From the NCBI GenBank assembly GCA_965230375.1, contig CBDDKU010000025.1, positions 1 through 64,000 of the forward strand: a stretch of DNA of 64,000 nt, given 5' to 3'. Every line of letters begins with the position of its first letter. Position 1 is the stretch's first letter. The notes below the pieces were generated by a model that worked only from the letters and a program-made list of their open reading frames with translations, did no database searches and was not told where the DNA came from. Shown here in pieces: positions 8,153 to 17,694 of this stretch. This DNA comes from CBDDKU01 sp965230375 (lineage in GTDB: Bacteria > Bacteroidota > Bacteroidia > Flavobacteriales_D > Cryomorphaceae). The position numbers and the translations under genes are program-made.

Positions 8153-9469
8153 TTACGAAGCCTTTTTGGTCTTCATTTCCACTTTCGTCTTCACCTTAGC
8201 TTCCATTTCATGAAGTATGGTGTAGAGACCAAAATACGTTCTATTAATATAGATTCCATGCTGAGAGCCACGAGCGCTATTCGCTTTCTTGAAGCGCTTG
8301 TCTTTGGAAATGCGCTCACCCAAGGCGAAAATCGACTGGAAGTACTCCTTGTCGCTAAAGTCGAACGAATCAGAGTGAAATGGTTTGCCCAAAATTTCTA
8401 CCATTTCTTTGAAGGTAGAATAGAACATGTCTCTTTCTACTGGTGAATCATCTTCTCTAAGAAAGTCCAGTTTTTCCAGAAGGGATGAAAACTCCACATT
8501 GTTCTTGCTGACATTGGGAGCCATCAACTCAAAATAGGTTTTGTAAAAATCATCCGGTATCTCTTTAACACACCCAAAATCAATAATTCCGAGTTTTTCT
8601 TCTGGGGTAATGATAAAATTGCCGGGGTGCGGATCGGCATGAACTGCTTTGAGCTCGTGAATTTGATAGTTGTAGAAATCCCACATAGCTTGTCCCAATC
8701 GGTCCTTGCTTTCTTGGCTGGGATTGGAATCGATCCACTCTTTCAGGTGCTTTCCGTCAATCCAATCCATAGTAAGGACGCGCTCACAAGATTGCTCTGG
8801 ATAGTATTTTGGAAACATCAGATCGGGAATGTGAGCACACGATTTTGTAAGCTCCATCGATCGCTTTAACTCGAGTTCATAGTCCGTTTCTTCCAAAAGG
8901 CGTTCTTCAACTTCTTTGAAATAGATGTCCATATCCTTCCCCTTCACATTCATGATTTGAATGGCAATTGGCTTGGCTATTCTCAAGTCGCTGGATACGC
9001 TTTCAGCCACACCAGGATATTGCACCTTGACGGCAAGTTCTTTTGAACCCAGACTGGCTTTGTGAACTTGGCCGATTGAAGCGGCGTTCACGGCACTGTT
9101 TGAGAACGTGTCGAAGATTTCCTTTGGAGATCGCCCGAAGTATTTTTTGAACGTACGCACTACCAGAGGGTAGGAGAGTGGTGGAGCATTGTACTGCGCC
9201 ATTTGAAATTTGTCGATATATGCACTTGGCAAAACATTTTGGTCCATACTCATCATCTGAGCCACCTTTAAGGCAGATCCCTTCAGCTCGCTCAAAGACT
9301 CATACACATCTCGTGCATTCGCTTCATCTAGTTCATCTCGAGATATCTCTGGCTTCACCAACTTCTTGGCATAGTACTTTACGTAATTTCCACCCATTTT
9401 GGCGCCAGTGCCAACAAACTTGGCCGCTCGCTTTACCTTCCCAACGGGTATTTTGTCCTGCTCTTTCAT
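8153..9469 (-). CDS. ABC1/AarF/UbiB-family atypical kinase
   Basis: Protein of 438 residues with the UbiB-family features: a KxGQ-like region (ALKVAQMMSMD, where the usual G is A), the Ala-rich loop NAASIGQVHKA, the ATP-binding lysine in AVKVQYPG, the catalytic-loop ADPHPGNF and metal-binding IIDFG. Family members such as UbiB and COQ8 support quinone biosynthesis through ATPase-type activity; this soluble Bacteroidetes branch lacks the C-terminal membrane helices. It starts three bases after the stop of a TetR-like gene, so the two are one operon. Confidence 0.9.
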   Translation of the reverse strand: MKEQDKIPVGKVKRAAKFVGTGAKMGGNYVKYYAKKLVKPEISRDELDEANARDVYESLSELKGSALKVAQMMSMDQNVLPSAYIDKFQMAQYNAPPLSYPLVVRTFKKYFGRSPKEIFDTFSNSAVNAASIGQVHKASLGSKELAVKVQYPGVAESVSSDLRIAKPIAIQIMNVKGKDMDIYFKEVEERLLEETDYELELKRSMELTKSCAHIPDLMFPKYYPEQSCERVLTMDWIDGKHLKEWIDSNPSQESKDRLGQAMWDFYNYQIHELKAVHADPHPGNFIITPEEKLGIIDFGCVKEIPDDFYKTYFELMAPNVSKNNVEFSSLLEKLDFLREDDSPVERDMFYSTFKEMVEILGKPFHSDSFDFSDKEYFQSIFALGERISKDKRFKKANSARGSQHGIYINRTYFGLYTILHEMEAKVKTKVEMKTKKAS

Positions 9470-9472
9470 GAC

Positions 9473-10126
9473 TTACATCGACTTCCAAATGTGTTTGGCA
9501 AAATCCAGTGCGGCATCAATGGCTGTTTCGCCAAGTATGCGGAAACTCAAATCCACCGACTTCTCTATCACCCCATCTGTGTTCTCAAACTTTTGACTTT
9601 CGTCTTTCGACCAGTAGTCCAGAATAAAGAGGAGCTGGAGCCAAAATGCCTGATCGTATCGTTCCGAAATCAAAGGGCGACTCTTAATCTCGTCTTCTTC
9701 TATGGCCTCGCGGACAATGTCATTTACAAACACCATAAAACCTTTCTTGTATTCACTTATCCAGCTAGGCGTTTTGACATGCGGTTTCTTGAAGTCCTGA
9801 ACTCTATGAATGACAAAACTTCGATGCTTCATCAGAATTTCTAGATGGGTATAGTAAAAGGCAAGTAGCTTTTCTTTTGGCCCAAACCCTTCGTATTCGG
9901 CATCACTCTGAAGCGCTTCCGTAGTCTCAGTCATAAACATCTTCCACACTTCTTGCTCGAGACTAGAGAAGCTGCTAAAGAATTCGTAAAACTCGCTTTC
10001 GTCTAATTCGAGATCTTCCATAAAGCTGAAGACGGTCTTTGGAGGGTTCCCGTTTCGCATCACGTACTTGACGTAGGCATCAATCAGATCTGCTTTCTTA
10101 ATTTTCTTTTTAGTTTTTGTAGCCAT
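9473..10126 (-). CDS. TetR-like protein paired with the ABC1 kinase
   Basis: Protein of 217 residues. After a Lys-rich start, residues 10-60 look like a diverged TetR helix-turn-helix domain (ADLIDAYVKYVMRNGNPPKTVFSFMEDLELDESEFYEFF), and the rest is the all-helical ligand-binding part of TetR regulators. The first domain is less basic than usual, so DNA binding is uncertain. It lies directly upstream of the ABC1 kinase gene. It may act as a partner or regulator of that kinase; no operator was identified. Confidence 0.7.
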   Translation of the reverse strand: MATKTKKKIKKADLIDAYVKYVMRNGNPPKTVFSFMEDLELDESEFYEFFSSFSSLEQEVWKMFMTETTEALQSDAEYEGFGPKEKLLAFYYTHLEILMKHRSFVIHRVQDFKKPHVKTPSWISEYKKGFMVFVNDIVREAIEEDEIKSRPLISERYDQAFWLQLLFILDYWSKDESQKFENTDGVIEKSVDLSFRILGETAIDAALDFAKHIWKSM

Positions 10127-10198
10127 TTTAATGTGTTTTCGTTTGAGAAACTATTGTCTTTTCTAGAGTTTTAACGCGTCAATTTGCGTCGATAGTAT

Positions 10199-10486
10199 CT
10201 AGCGTTTGCTGATTTTATTCTGGCTTATTGTTCTTTGCATCTTCGATTTAAAACGACTGCCATTTTTACTTAGCTTTTGGTGTTTTGTTTTCCGTCCGCT
10301 TACCCTTTTCCGCCACATTCTGAAACTACTTTCCTTTAAGTTTTGGCGCATGATCTTGATCACATCATCTTCGCTCGTGGCAAATTGAGCATGTATAGCC
10401 TCAAATGGAGTACGGTCTTCCCAGGCCATTTCAATTATACGATTGACATCTCGGTCAGAGAGATTCTTCTCTTGTGCATTACCCAT
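10199..10486 (-). CDS. TIGR03643/DUF2805 family protein
   Basis: Small basic protein of 95 residues. The N-terminal half (LSDRDVNRIIEMAWEDRTPFEAIHAQF, then VIKIMRQNL and FRMWRKRVSGR) matches the TIGR03643 family found across Bacteroidetes and some Proteobacteria, and it looks like a helix-turn-helix. The C-terminal third is a Lys/Ser/Arg-rich tail. Function is unknown; nucleic-acid binding is plausible. It stands alone between the TetR-like gene and a repeat-bearing gap. Confidence 0.85.
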   Translation of the reverse strand: MGNAQEKNLSDRDVNRIIEMAWEDRTPFEAIHAQFATSEDDVIKIMRQNLKESSFRMWRKRVSGRKTKHQKLSKNGSRFKSKMQRTISQNKISKR

Positions 10487-10535
10487 AACTAGACCTATAA
10501 CAATTAACTAGAAGTCATGTTTGACTTTGCCGAAA

Positions 10536-10556
10536 CAAAAAAGCCATCCCGGCTTT
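10536..10556 (-). terminator. Minus-strand terminator-like hairpin
   Basis: Arms AAAGCC at 10540-10545 and GGCTTT at 10551-10556 with a five-base loop, followed on the minus strand by a T run. It would stop transcription coming from the large T9SS gene or from repeat copy A before the TIGR03643 gene. Confidence 0.6.
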
Positions 10557-10629
10557 GACGAGATTCTCCGGAAAGGAGTAGAGCTCATTTAATGAAAAAC
10601 CCTCTTCATTTGATCAGCGCTAGAATTGA

Positions 10630-10937
10630 TTGGCTCGGAACTTGGATGATTGATGTCTGAATACCAAGAGAAAATTCCGAGCCAACCCTCGGCCTTAATT
10701 TTATTCTCTTAGAAACTCAGAAATAAACGGAAGTCCACCGCACCCATGTTTGAGCTCAGGTATCGGAAGCTCTGCTTTCGCGAATACCGTTTGTTGGAAC
10801 ACCTGACGAAGGAAGGTGTGGAAACCCCGAAGAAATTCGGGGCGAGTTTGGGTAAGGAGCTGTAGTGTTTTCAAGAGTTTCAAGAAATAAAATTACAGCC
10901 CTGATCTTTTGTTCCTTTTGCATCAAGGCAAAAGGAA
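10630..10937 (+). repeat. Structured dispersed repeat, copy A
   Basis: One of five near-complete copies in this window. It opens with an 11-bp inverted repeat TTGGCTCGGAA/TTCCGAGCCAA, then the conserved arm ATTTTATTCTCTTAGAAACTC that pairs with GAGTTTCAAGAAATAAAAT further down. Enclosed hairpins are GGTAT-CGGAAGC/GCTTTCG-ATACC (10759-10788), ACACCT/AGGTGT and CCCCGAA/TTCGGGG. It ends with TTCCTTTTGC/GCAAAAGGAA. The opening helix differs from the other copies by paired changes. Confidence 0.9.
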
Positions 10938-11035
10938 GAGGACAAATCAAGCGGTCATTAGCAATGAAATCATTGGAGGTATACGTAGTATCACCATTTA
11001 GGAGATGAATAGCTTTTTATAAAACCCAGCCTAAA

Positions 11036-14000
11036 TTACCTTACAACAAGCTTTTTCGTGAGATTATACTCCTGAGTCTGAACTTGGATAAGATATACAC
11101 CCGCAGGCATATCACCGTAATTCAATTCGTATTGTCCACCACTAAATACAGCCCGCTCTTCCCAAACTTTCGTACCTGCGATATTATACAGACTAATATC
11201 ACCTATTACTTCATCTGATCGCTCTCCCGGAATGGAAACAAACACAGAGCCAATGGAACTTGGGTTAGGGAAAATATACAGATCATTTTCTACTTGCTTC
11301 CCGGTTCGTAAAACAGACACCACATCTGAATACTCAAAATGACCGTCGAAGTCAACCTGCTTCAATCGGTAGTACGATACTCCGTTTAGCGGTTCTCGAT
11401 CTACCTCGTGATACGAAATCATACTAGAGCTATTACCAGCACCCTGAACTTGCATAATGGACTTCCAGACCAAATCGTCTCCCGCGCGCTCCACGACGAA
11501 GTAGTCGTTATTTGTCTCCGTAGCTGTCGACCAATCGATATTCACAACGGGCTCATTCAGTCGGGCGTCGAAGCTGAATAGTTCGATAGGGAGGGGAACA
11601 TTCAAATAGTCGCTTGTATTTCCAAGAGCGATATACATTCCATTGGTTACTGGAATATCCAGAAATTGAGCAACGCCCCCAGAAAGTATATTGTCAGCAT
11701 CATACACAGTGGCATTGCTGAAATCTTGCGGGTCTGTATTGCTGTGCACTAACAATTTCAAGTAGGTATTGGGCAAATACGTTACTAACGTGTCCGCATT
11801 TGCAGAAGCACTGAAGTTTATCAAAACATCCATATCAGGTACTGTGCCGGTTTCAAAAAACTTCCAGACCTGCCCTGATCTTTCTTGAATACCCGCCGGA
11901 AGCACATTCCCTTGATCTGGATCCGAGACTGGCCATGAATTTATCAATGATTCATTGTTGTGCCCCCAGGCGATATAGCTATCCGCCGCCAAATCTCCAT
12001 CATTTACTTTAACTTGTAGAATAGCATTAGGGCCTTCAGAATTGTTGTGAGATCCTCCCGAAGTACCAGCCCGGCCTACAGCGGCGACTTGATTGCTAAA
12101 ATTTCCCTGCTCGGAATCATTTAGATCCCAAATCTGCGGTGTGTCTGTACCTGTAAGTTCTATATCCCATTTGGCGGAAAGGTAATTTTCAATTATTACT
12201 CGCCTCGCTTCATTCAATTGCGGTTCATGAAAGGATATAAACTCTCCAATTTTTCCATCGAAAGCACTTGATCTATCAGACGGGCTGCCATTCCAAAAGT
12301 GATATCTTGATCCATTTATTGGTGCTCCTAGACCGATTAGACCTGCGTGTCCCCACAATCTTCCAACACCGAAGGAGTTATATCCAGAACTCGGGGCACT
12401 ACTACTATTCGTCCCCCCCTTTCGGCCATTCACATATACTTTTAAGGGTTCAGAAGAGAAGTTTTCATAGTGACAAGAAACAATGTAGGCCTGTCCTGGG
12501 ATAATATCTTGAGCGGATCTCGCCCAATAGCTTCGACTACTTGTTCCGTCATGACCCCAAGGGGCTTGATTTCCTTCTATTGTATCAGTTGTCATTGTGT
12601 CGTCACCTCCGTCATCGTCAGCATTATTCCATGCATGAAAGTACAGCCTATTGTTGTATAGATAAATTGATGTACCACGTGTTCCTCCTCCTTGTTCGTA
12701 AATTAATCTTGAATTGGTAGTATTTGCTGTATTCGTAGTTGCAGGAGTGGGAACAACATCAGGTAGAAACGTGAAGAAATATGATAATTTATCTACAGTT
12801 CCAGCCGTATTAATCTTATCACTATTCTCTATTTCATAAACATCAGCATTGGCTGGAGTCCCACTACCGTTAAAGTCCAAAGCTTGGTGTCCGTTTATTC
12901 CATTGGCAATGACAGTCGCTGGATTCGGTTGTTGGTCAATATCAAGGACCAGGGGAGATCGATTAGCCAAGGTTGCAGCATCTCCTAAACTTTCTTGCAT
13001 TGCATCAATCCAGATAATATTATCTGATTGTTCTCCAACACCTGCGATTCCTTTCCACTCAAACTCGGTATAGTCAGTAATGATATAAGTGAGCTCATCA
13101 AATGTAGCTACACCCGAGCCTCCTTCCGGTGTTGTCACACTAATCTCGAAGTCAACAGTTTCAGGACCTTCGTTATCATCAGCATCTGTGTATACAAAGA
13201 AAGGACCGATAAACGCTTCATCAGTGAAAGGAGCAAATGTGACAAAACCACTACTTGCTCCATCAAAATCTTGGGTGATGGTCGCTGTACCAGCAAACAT
13301 TGAAAAATCTACTGTGACTACCCTACTTGAAATGGGATCTAATGTTACGAGAAGCGATGGGGCTGATTGTGTTTCAGATCCGGATTGAGACGGTGACGCA
13401 AAAGATGCTATGGGTATATCATTGTCTACGATCTCCACATCATGATCGAGTATGTTCCCAGCAGCAACGTCTCCAATAAAGTTGTAAATTCTCAACCTCA
13501 CATTTTCAGAGTCTTCCTCGTCTATGACATCGTCATTTATATCAATTGAAACAGTGGCACTGCTCTGGCCACTTGCAAAATTGATGACTTGAAAATTTGT
13601 AAAATCATAATCGTCTGGGTCATCCCCACTAGCAGACGACAGTGCTGTTGTGTTCGCACCAATTGTTCTTACTCTTAGAGAAGCGACTCCATCAGTATCA
13701 CCTGTCCTCAAGATTGTTACGTTGTGCGTTCCCACATTCTCATTCACAATGCTCGCAGCATTTGAAAAAGTAAACTTAGGGTCTGGGTCATCATCATAGA
13801 TAGTCACATCTAAAGTATCTTTTTGACCTATGGTAAGGGAAGGGGAACCAGACATTAATATGAGCCGAAATAGCTCAGTTGATGGGTCTTCAGCTACATC
13901 ATCGTTAATAATCTGCACGGGGATATTAACTGAATTCTGGTTGACAGGGATATTGATCGTAGCCGTGGTTTGGACCCCATCACCAAAATCATAATCAACA

Positions 14001-15655
14001 CCTCTGGTTGCCGAAATATCCTGCAGAGTGTAGGTTACATCATATCCCCCGATATTTCCAATAGGACTGTAGTTTAGTTGAATCTGATAATTCGTAGTAA
14101 ACTGTGCCGGGGCGGGGTCATCTTCGAGCTCAAATGTTTCATCGAGTACTAAATTTACTTCGGGCTTTAACCATGCAAATGTGAAAAAAGCTCCATCAGC
14201 AAAATCGATTATGGACTCGTAGTCAAATGGGGCAGTGGCTCCAAGGGTCGACAATTCTCGAACAATTGTGGTAGACTCTGAAAAGTCAGGAAGAAACTGA
14301 TTGGTTTGGTCAATCAAAAGAACCAGTCGTGCGTTGCTCGAATTATATCCACTGGGAGGTGCGGGAAGCTTGTCTTCGTCTACTTCAAAATTGAGGGATG
14401 AAACAAAATTGGAACGATCAACTCTCCAAACGCGCTCTAAGCGCTCAATGTTCTCCGAATCGTTCGGTACGTCTTCATCCGTCCATGCGTTGTTAGCCCC
14501 ATTGTGAGCCATCATGCAAAACTGATTAGCAGATGTGCTCAAAGTTTGTGCGCTAATGCGAAATGGATTTCTCCCTTGGCTCAAGTTATGAGATTCAGGA
14601 TTGACTATTCTACCGACACCTATCAAGTCTTTTCCGTACAAAAACTCGTAGGAATAAAAATCATTCTGAACAATATTCGCAACGTATTTCGATGCAAGGT
14701 AATTCTCAATAATTATTCTTTGAGTTTCGCTCGTTTCGTCTTTGTAGTAACAGAGCTCTGCCAGTTTTCCTTTAAAGGGCCATGAGCCAGAACCATTATT
14801 GACAACCTGCTCCCGATCAACAGTATCGTCATTTACAGCTCCTACACCGCAAGGGTTGGGGTGGTCAAACAAACTACCCACTTGGTTATTACCTGGAAAG
14901 CCACTAAAGCTCCCATCACTAACTAAGGCACCAGGCCCGCCAAATGAAACGCCGTTTAGCCATCCTCGCAAAAAATAATTGGCATTGTTCCCAATTACAC
15001 CCGGAGTCGTTGCTTTGAATTGGGCAGTTAGGATATAGGTTGTGTTTGGTTGAATTGTTCTGGAAACGTATGAATAACCCCAGGCGGGTGTGTTATCTGA
15101 GTTTCCACTAACACCACCATCATTATCTACTTGTTTATCATATGCACCAACAATTACTAGCCCATCGTCGATCATAATATTAAACCCTCTCACTGTTCCG
15201 CCTTCTTCGTAGACTGTTTGTTTTGTATTTACATCTTCAGAAGTACGAAAGGCGAGGAAAACCATCTTGTCATACGTGACCCTGGTTGTATTTAAGTCAT
15301 CAGAAGAAGACAAAACAAAGTACTTACCATCAGCAAAAGTGATGGTAGGAAGTCCATTAATTGTTCCTGAAGGGTCATTCCGATAGATCGGCGGTAGCGC
15401 ACCACCGGGTACAGTAGCGTTATCGCAGTCAGCTGATGTGCTGACATCTGGCCAGTTCGTCACGTTATCTCCATTAGCAATAGATGTAAGGGTACTTGCA
15501 TCTAGCCAAACACCACAAGTGCTCTCAGCGCTTCCGCCACATCCATTCAGAGTACCAGTCTCCACACTGACACCTCCTGGTCCCAATTGTCCATAAGAGC
15601 CTGTCGACCAACAGGTCAAAATAAGCACAGATATCCTAAAGTACAATTCTCTCAT
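11036..15655 (-). CDS. Large T9SS-secreted protein with LamG-like and Calx-beta domains
   Basis: Secreted protein of 1539 residues from the chosen ATG at 15655; a start seven codons upstream would put extra residues before the signal peptide. After the signal (ending GSYGQ) comes a LamG/concanavalin-like module opening with GVWLDAST. Then follow three Calx-beta-like domains (DYDFGDGVQTTATINIPV, VNENVGTHNVTILRTGD, and a third), and a second LamG-like module opening with IIWIDAMQ. An FN3-like segment (PIELFSFDARL... YYRLKQVDFDG) precedes the T9SS type A sorting domain (YIFPNPS ... KKLVVR). Such proteins are exported through PorQ/V-type T9SS machinery and are often adhesins. It shares its LamG-like module with the giant protein at 30217-40143. 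Confidence 0.85.
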   Translation of the reverse strand: MRELYFRISVLILTCWSTGSYGQLGPGGVSVETGTLNGCGGSAESTCGVWLDASTLTSIANGDNVTNWPDVSTSADCDNATVPGGALPPIYRNDPSGTINGLPTITFADGKYFVLSSSDDLNTTRVTYDKMVFLAFRTSEDVNTKQTVYEEGGTVRGFNIMIDDGLVIVGAYDKQVDNDGGVSGNSDNTPAWGYSYVSRTIQPNTTYILTAQFKATTPGVIGNNANYFLRGWLNGVSFGGPGALVSDGSFSGFPGNNQVGSLFDHPNPCGVGAVNDDTVDREQVVNNGSGSWPFKGKLAELCYYKDETSETQRIIIENYLASKYVANIVQNDFYSYEFLYGKDLIGVGRIVNPESHNLSQGRNPFRISAQTLSTSANQFCMMAHNGANNAWTDEDVPNDSENIERLERVWRVDRSNFVSSLNFEVDEDKLPAPPSGYNSSNARLVLLIDQTNQFLPDFSESTTIVRELSTLGATAPFDYESIIDFADGAFFTFAWLKPEVNLVLDETFELEDDPAPAQFTTNYQIQLNYSPIGNIGGYDVTYTLQDISATRGVDYDFGDGVQTTATINIPVNQNSVNIPVQIINDDVAEDPSTELFRLILMSGSPSLTIGQKDTLDVTIYDDDPDPKFTFSNAASIVNENVGTHNVTILRTGDTDGVASLRVRTIGANTTALSSASGDDPDDYDFTNFQVINFASGQSSATVSIDINDDVIDEEDSENVRLRIYNFIGDVAAGNILDHDVEIVDNDIPIASFASPSQSGSETQSAPSLLVTLDPISSRVVTVDFSMFAGTATITQDFDGASSGFVTFAPFTDEAFIGPFFVYTDADDNEGPETVDFEISVTTPEGGSGVATFDELTYIITDYTEFEWKGIAGVGEQSDNIIWIDAMQESLGDAATLANRSPLVLDIDQQPNPATVIANGINGHQALDFNGSGTPANADVYEIENSDKINTAGTVDKLSYFFTFLPDVVPTPATTNTANTTNSRLIYEQGGGTRGTSIYLYNNRLYFHAWNNADDDGGDDTMTTDTIEGNQAPWGHDGTSSRSYWARSAQDIIPGQAYIVSCHYENFSSEPLKVYVNGRKGGTNSSSAPSSGYNSFGVGRLWGHAGLIGLGAPINGSRYHFWNGSPSDRSSAFDGKIGEFISFHEPQLNEARRVIIENYLSAKWDIELTGTDTPQIWDLNDSEQGNFSNQVAAVGRAGTSGGSHNNSEGPNAILQVKVNDGDLAADSYIAWGHNNESLINSWPVSDPDQGNVLPAGIQERSGQVWKFFETGTVPDMDVLINFSASANADTLVTYLPNTYLKLLVHSNTDPQDFSNATVYDADNILSGGVAQFLDIPVTNGMYIALGNTSDYLNVPLPIELFSFDARLNEPVVNIDWSTATETNNDYFVVERAGDDLVWKSIMQVQGAGNSSSMISYHEVDREPLNGVSYYRLKQVDFDGHFEYSDVVSVLRTGKQVENDLYIFPNPSSIGSVFVSIPGERSDEVIGDISLYNIAGTKVWEERAVFSGGQYELNYGDMPAGVYLIQVQTQEYNLTKKLVVR

Positions 15656-16012
15656 AGCAATAGATAAACAGGTCATATCTACCTATCAACGGCAAATATC
15701 CCTACATTAAATCATGTTAAATATACGTCATCTTACGCGAAATTGCTACCAATGTTGCAGGAGAATCAACGGTAAGATGTTGATAGTCTGAAGAATTACT
15801 CAACTATATTTTTCGCCCAGAAACAGCAGGAAACTATTGACTAATCGATGTAAAACGATTTGTTAAAGTAGCTAGAGACGTCAAAGACATCTATAGGTCT
15901 GTCAATGGCATTTAGGAATTGTCCAAATTATCCATGGGCCATTTATCCGCCGAAGCTACTATGCGGAAGAGCTAGCGAAGGAATAGCGCAGGTGGATCAA
16001 TCGTAGCGAAGC

Positions 16013-16046
16013 GCCGCGCCGACGGCAAGCCTGTGGCGTCCGATGG
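16013..16046 (+). repeat. GC-rich 34-bp dispersed repeat, copy 1
   Basis: Begins GCCGCGCCGACGG and ends GGCGTCCGATGG. The reverse complement of 48662-48695 matches it at 31 of 34 positions. It is far more GC-rich than its surroundings. Confidence 0.75.
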
Positions 16047-16068
16047 GAGACCCCGATCGCTTTCGGAA

Positions 16069-16099
16069 CTATCAATTATCAATTGTCAACTATCAATTG
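16069..16099. repeat. Period-7 degenerate array at the yebC 3' end
   Basis: About four units of ATCAATT/GTCAACT. On the minus strand it starts immediately after the yebC stop codon (16100-16102). Confidence 0.75.
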
Positions 16100-16807
16100 C
16101 TACCCCATATTGTGAAAAACGTTCTGAACGTCATCGTCGTCTTCAAGCTTTTCAATCAGCTTATCTACATCGGCTTCCTGCTCTTCATTGAGCTTTTTTG
16201 TGTCCATCGGGATTCGCTCAAAGCTTGAACTAATCACCTCCAGGCCTAGCTCTTCAATCCCTTTCTGAAGGGAACCAAAATCGCTAAATGGAGCGTAGAT
16301 GAGTATGTTATCTTCTTCTTCAAAAATCTCATCGGCACCGAAATCTATAAGCGACAGCTCTAATTCTTCCAGGTCATTGTCTCCTTTGGCTATGGTGAAT
16401 GAGCATTTGTGCTCGAACATAAACTCAACCGAACCAGAAGTTCCCAAACTTCCGTTACACTTATTGAAGTAGCTCCGGACATTGGCGACCGTTCGGGTAT
16501 TATTATCAGTCGCGGTTTCGATCAGGACGGCGATGCCGTGGGGAGCATATCCCTCAAATACTACTTCTTTATAGTCTTCCTGGTCCTTGCTGCTAGCTCG
16601 CTTTATGGCGCGCTCCACATTGTCCTTCGGCATATTGGCTGCCTTACAGTTCTGAATAACTGCTCTCAACTTTGAATTTGAATCTGGATCAGGACCACCT
16701 TCTTTTACAGCAATCACGATGTCTTTTCCGAGACGCGTAAAGGTTTTACTCATCTTCGACCAGCGCTTCATTTTGCGCTCCTTCCTAAATTCAAATGCTC
16801 TACCCAT
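16100..16807 (-). CDS. yebC: YebC/PmpR-family protein (TACO1-like)
   Basis: Protein of 235 residues that is a full-length YebC-family member: the Bacteroidetes-type start MGRAFEFRKERKMKRWSKM, then KDIVIAVKEGGPDPDSN, NMPKDNVERAIKRA, the YEVxFEGYAPxG-like VVFEGYAPHGIAVLIE and TDNNTRTVANVR. The family has been described as DNA-binding regulators and, more recently, as ribosome-associated factors that help translation of difficult (proline-rich) sequences. It lies 25 bases downstream of plsC on the same strand, so they are probably co-transcribed. Confidence 0.93.
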   Translation of the reverse strand: MGRAFEFRKERKMKRWSKMSKTFTRLGKDIVIAVKEGGPDPDSNSKLRAVIQNCKAANMPKDNVERAIKRASSKDQEDYKEVVFEGYAPHGIAVLIETATDNNTRTVANVRSYFNKCNGSLGTSGSVEFMFEHKCSFTIAKGDNDLEELELSLIDFGADEIFEEEDNILIYAPFSDFGSLQKGIEELGLEVISSSFERIPMDTKKLNEEQEADVDKLIEKLEDDDDVQNVFHNMG

Positions 16808-16832
16808 TAGTTCAAATTTTGCCGCAATTTAA

Positions 16833-17570
16833 TCAGTTTTTCCTGGACCTGCTCTCCAATTCAGCCCGGTTTTTAACCGTCATCGCTTCTATGATTTCTT
16901 TAGACTTTCTTGCCAAATCTTGTGGCTGCTCCCTCATTACATCCTCAGCTGAGGTGGGAACCCCAACTTCAATAATTACTTCTCCTCGTTTTAGCTTACC
17001 TCCCGGGGGCAATACAGTATTAGTCCCACTCACACTGATAGGAACCACACACAATTCGCCAGCTTTAGCCAAGAAGAAGGCTCCCTTCTTAAAAGCTTGA
17101 ATATTACCCGTCTTTGATCTTGTGCCTTCCGGGAATGACAAGATCGCCTTGCCTTTCCTCGCCTCTTTTCCGGCCTTTTTCATCGAAGCTCTCGCCTTTT
17201 CTCGATTGCTCCGATCCACGAAAATCATCCCGATAGACCACATACCCCAACCAAATATGGGGATGTGCTTCAACTCCTTCTTGGCTACAAAGTAGAATGG
17301 AATGGGGATGGAAGCCATAATGGCCGGTATGTCAAAATGACTTTGGTGATTGGATATATAGACAGCCTGCGATTTGGGTAAGTTTTCCAAGCCTCGAACT
17401 TCATATTTGGCACCAGCGAGCCACAAAAGCATAGGGCCGAAGATTCGATGGCCCACAAAAGGATAAACTCCCCCCTTGGGAAGCCATGAAAACAAAAGCA
17501 CCGCTATAGCGCATAAGACGCTGACAAGCACGATAAAAAACGATCTGATGAACCGACCAATGACCTCCAT
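16833..17570 (-). CDS. plsC: 1-acyl-sn-glycerol-3-phosphate acyltransferase (PlsC-like)
   Basis: Inner-membrane acyltransferase of 245 residues that makes phosphatidic acid from lysophosphatidic acid. The catalytic HX4D block is NHQSHFD (His 75, Asp 80), the substrate block is FPEGTRS (146-152), and an N-terminal hydrophobic helix covers residues 9-30. I chose the ATG at 17570, although in-frame ATGs exist at 17594 and 17618, because a full Bacteroidetes promoter lies at 17576-17606 and would place those earlier codons outside the transcript. The message would then be leaderless or nearly so. Confidence 0.87.
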   Translation of the reverse strand: MEVIGRFIRSFFIVLVSVLCAIAVLLFSWLPKGGVYPFVGHRIFGPMLLWLAGAKYEVRGLENLPKSQAVYISNHQSHFDIPAIMASIPIPFYFVAKKELKHIPIFGWGMWSIGMIFVDRSNREKARASMKKAGKEARKGKAILSFPEGTRSKTGNIQAFKKGAFFLAKAGELCVVPISVSGTNTVLPPGGKLKRGEVIIEVGVPTSAEDVMREQPQDLARKSKEIIEAMTVKNRAELESRSRKN

Positions 17571-17575
17571 TGCCG

Positions 17576-17606
17576 CAAAAATATTTGAACACATCGAATT
17601 CACAAA
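17576..17606 (-). promoter_or_regulatory. Consensus Bacteroidetes promoter upstream of plsC
   Basis: On the minus strand TTTG (17606-17603), exactly 19 bases, then TATTTTTG (17583-17576). This matches TTTG-N19-TAnnTTTG. The expected start of transcription is within a few bases of the ATG at 17570. Confidence 0.65.
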
Positions 17607-17670
17607 TTCCTTTATCAATATGATCTATCAAATCAATTCCAATTCAGCCGGGCAAAGCCTTGGTTTTGAT

Positions 17671-17678
17671 TACCTTTG
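17671..17678 (+). promoter_or_regulatory. Probable -7 box (TACCTTTG) for the FKBP gene
   Basis: Exact TAnnTTTG match 16 bases before the ATG at 17695. No TTTG is seen at the usual -33 position. Confidence 0.5.
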
Positions 17679-17694
17679 CACAAAACTAGATTAC

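Larger units (their letters stand above)
10487..11035. other. Intergenic region holding repeat copy A
   Basis: Gap of 549 bases between two minus-strand genes. It contains the terminator at 10536-10556 and structured repeat copy A (10630-10937). Short open frames inside the repeat are not called as genes. The remaining bases show nothing recognisable. Confidence 0.6.
15677..16099. other. Intergenic region with two kinds of short repeat
   Basis: Gap of 423 bases. It holds a TTTATCCGCC motif (15942-15951), the GC-rich 34-mer (16013-16046) and a period-7 array (16069-16099) that abuts the yebC stop. No gene is visible. Confidence 0.6.
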
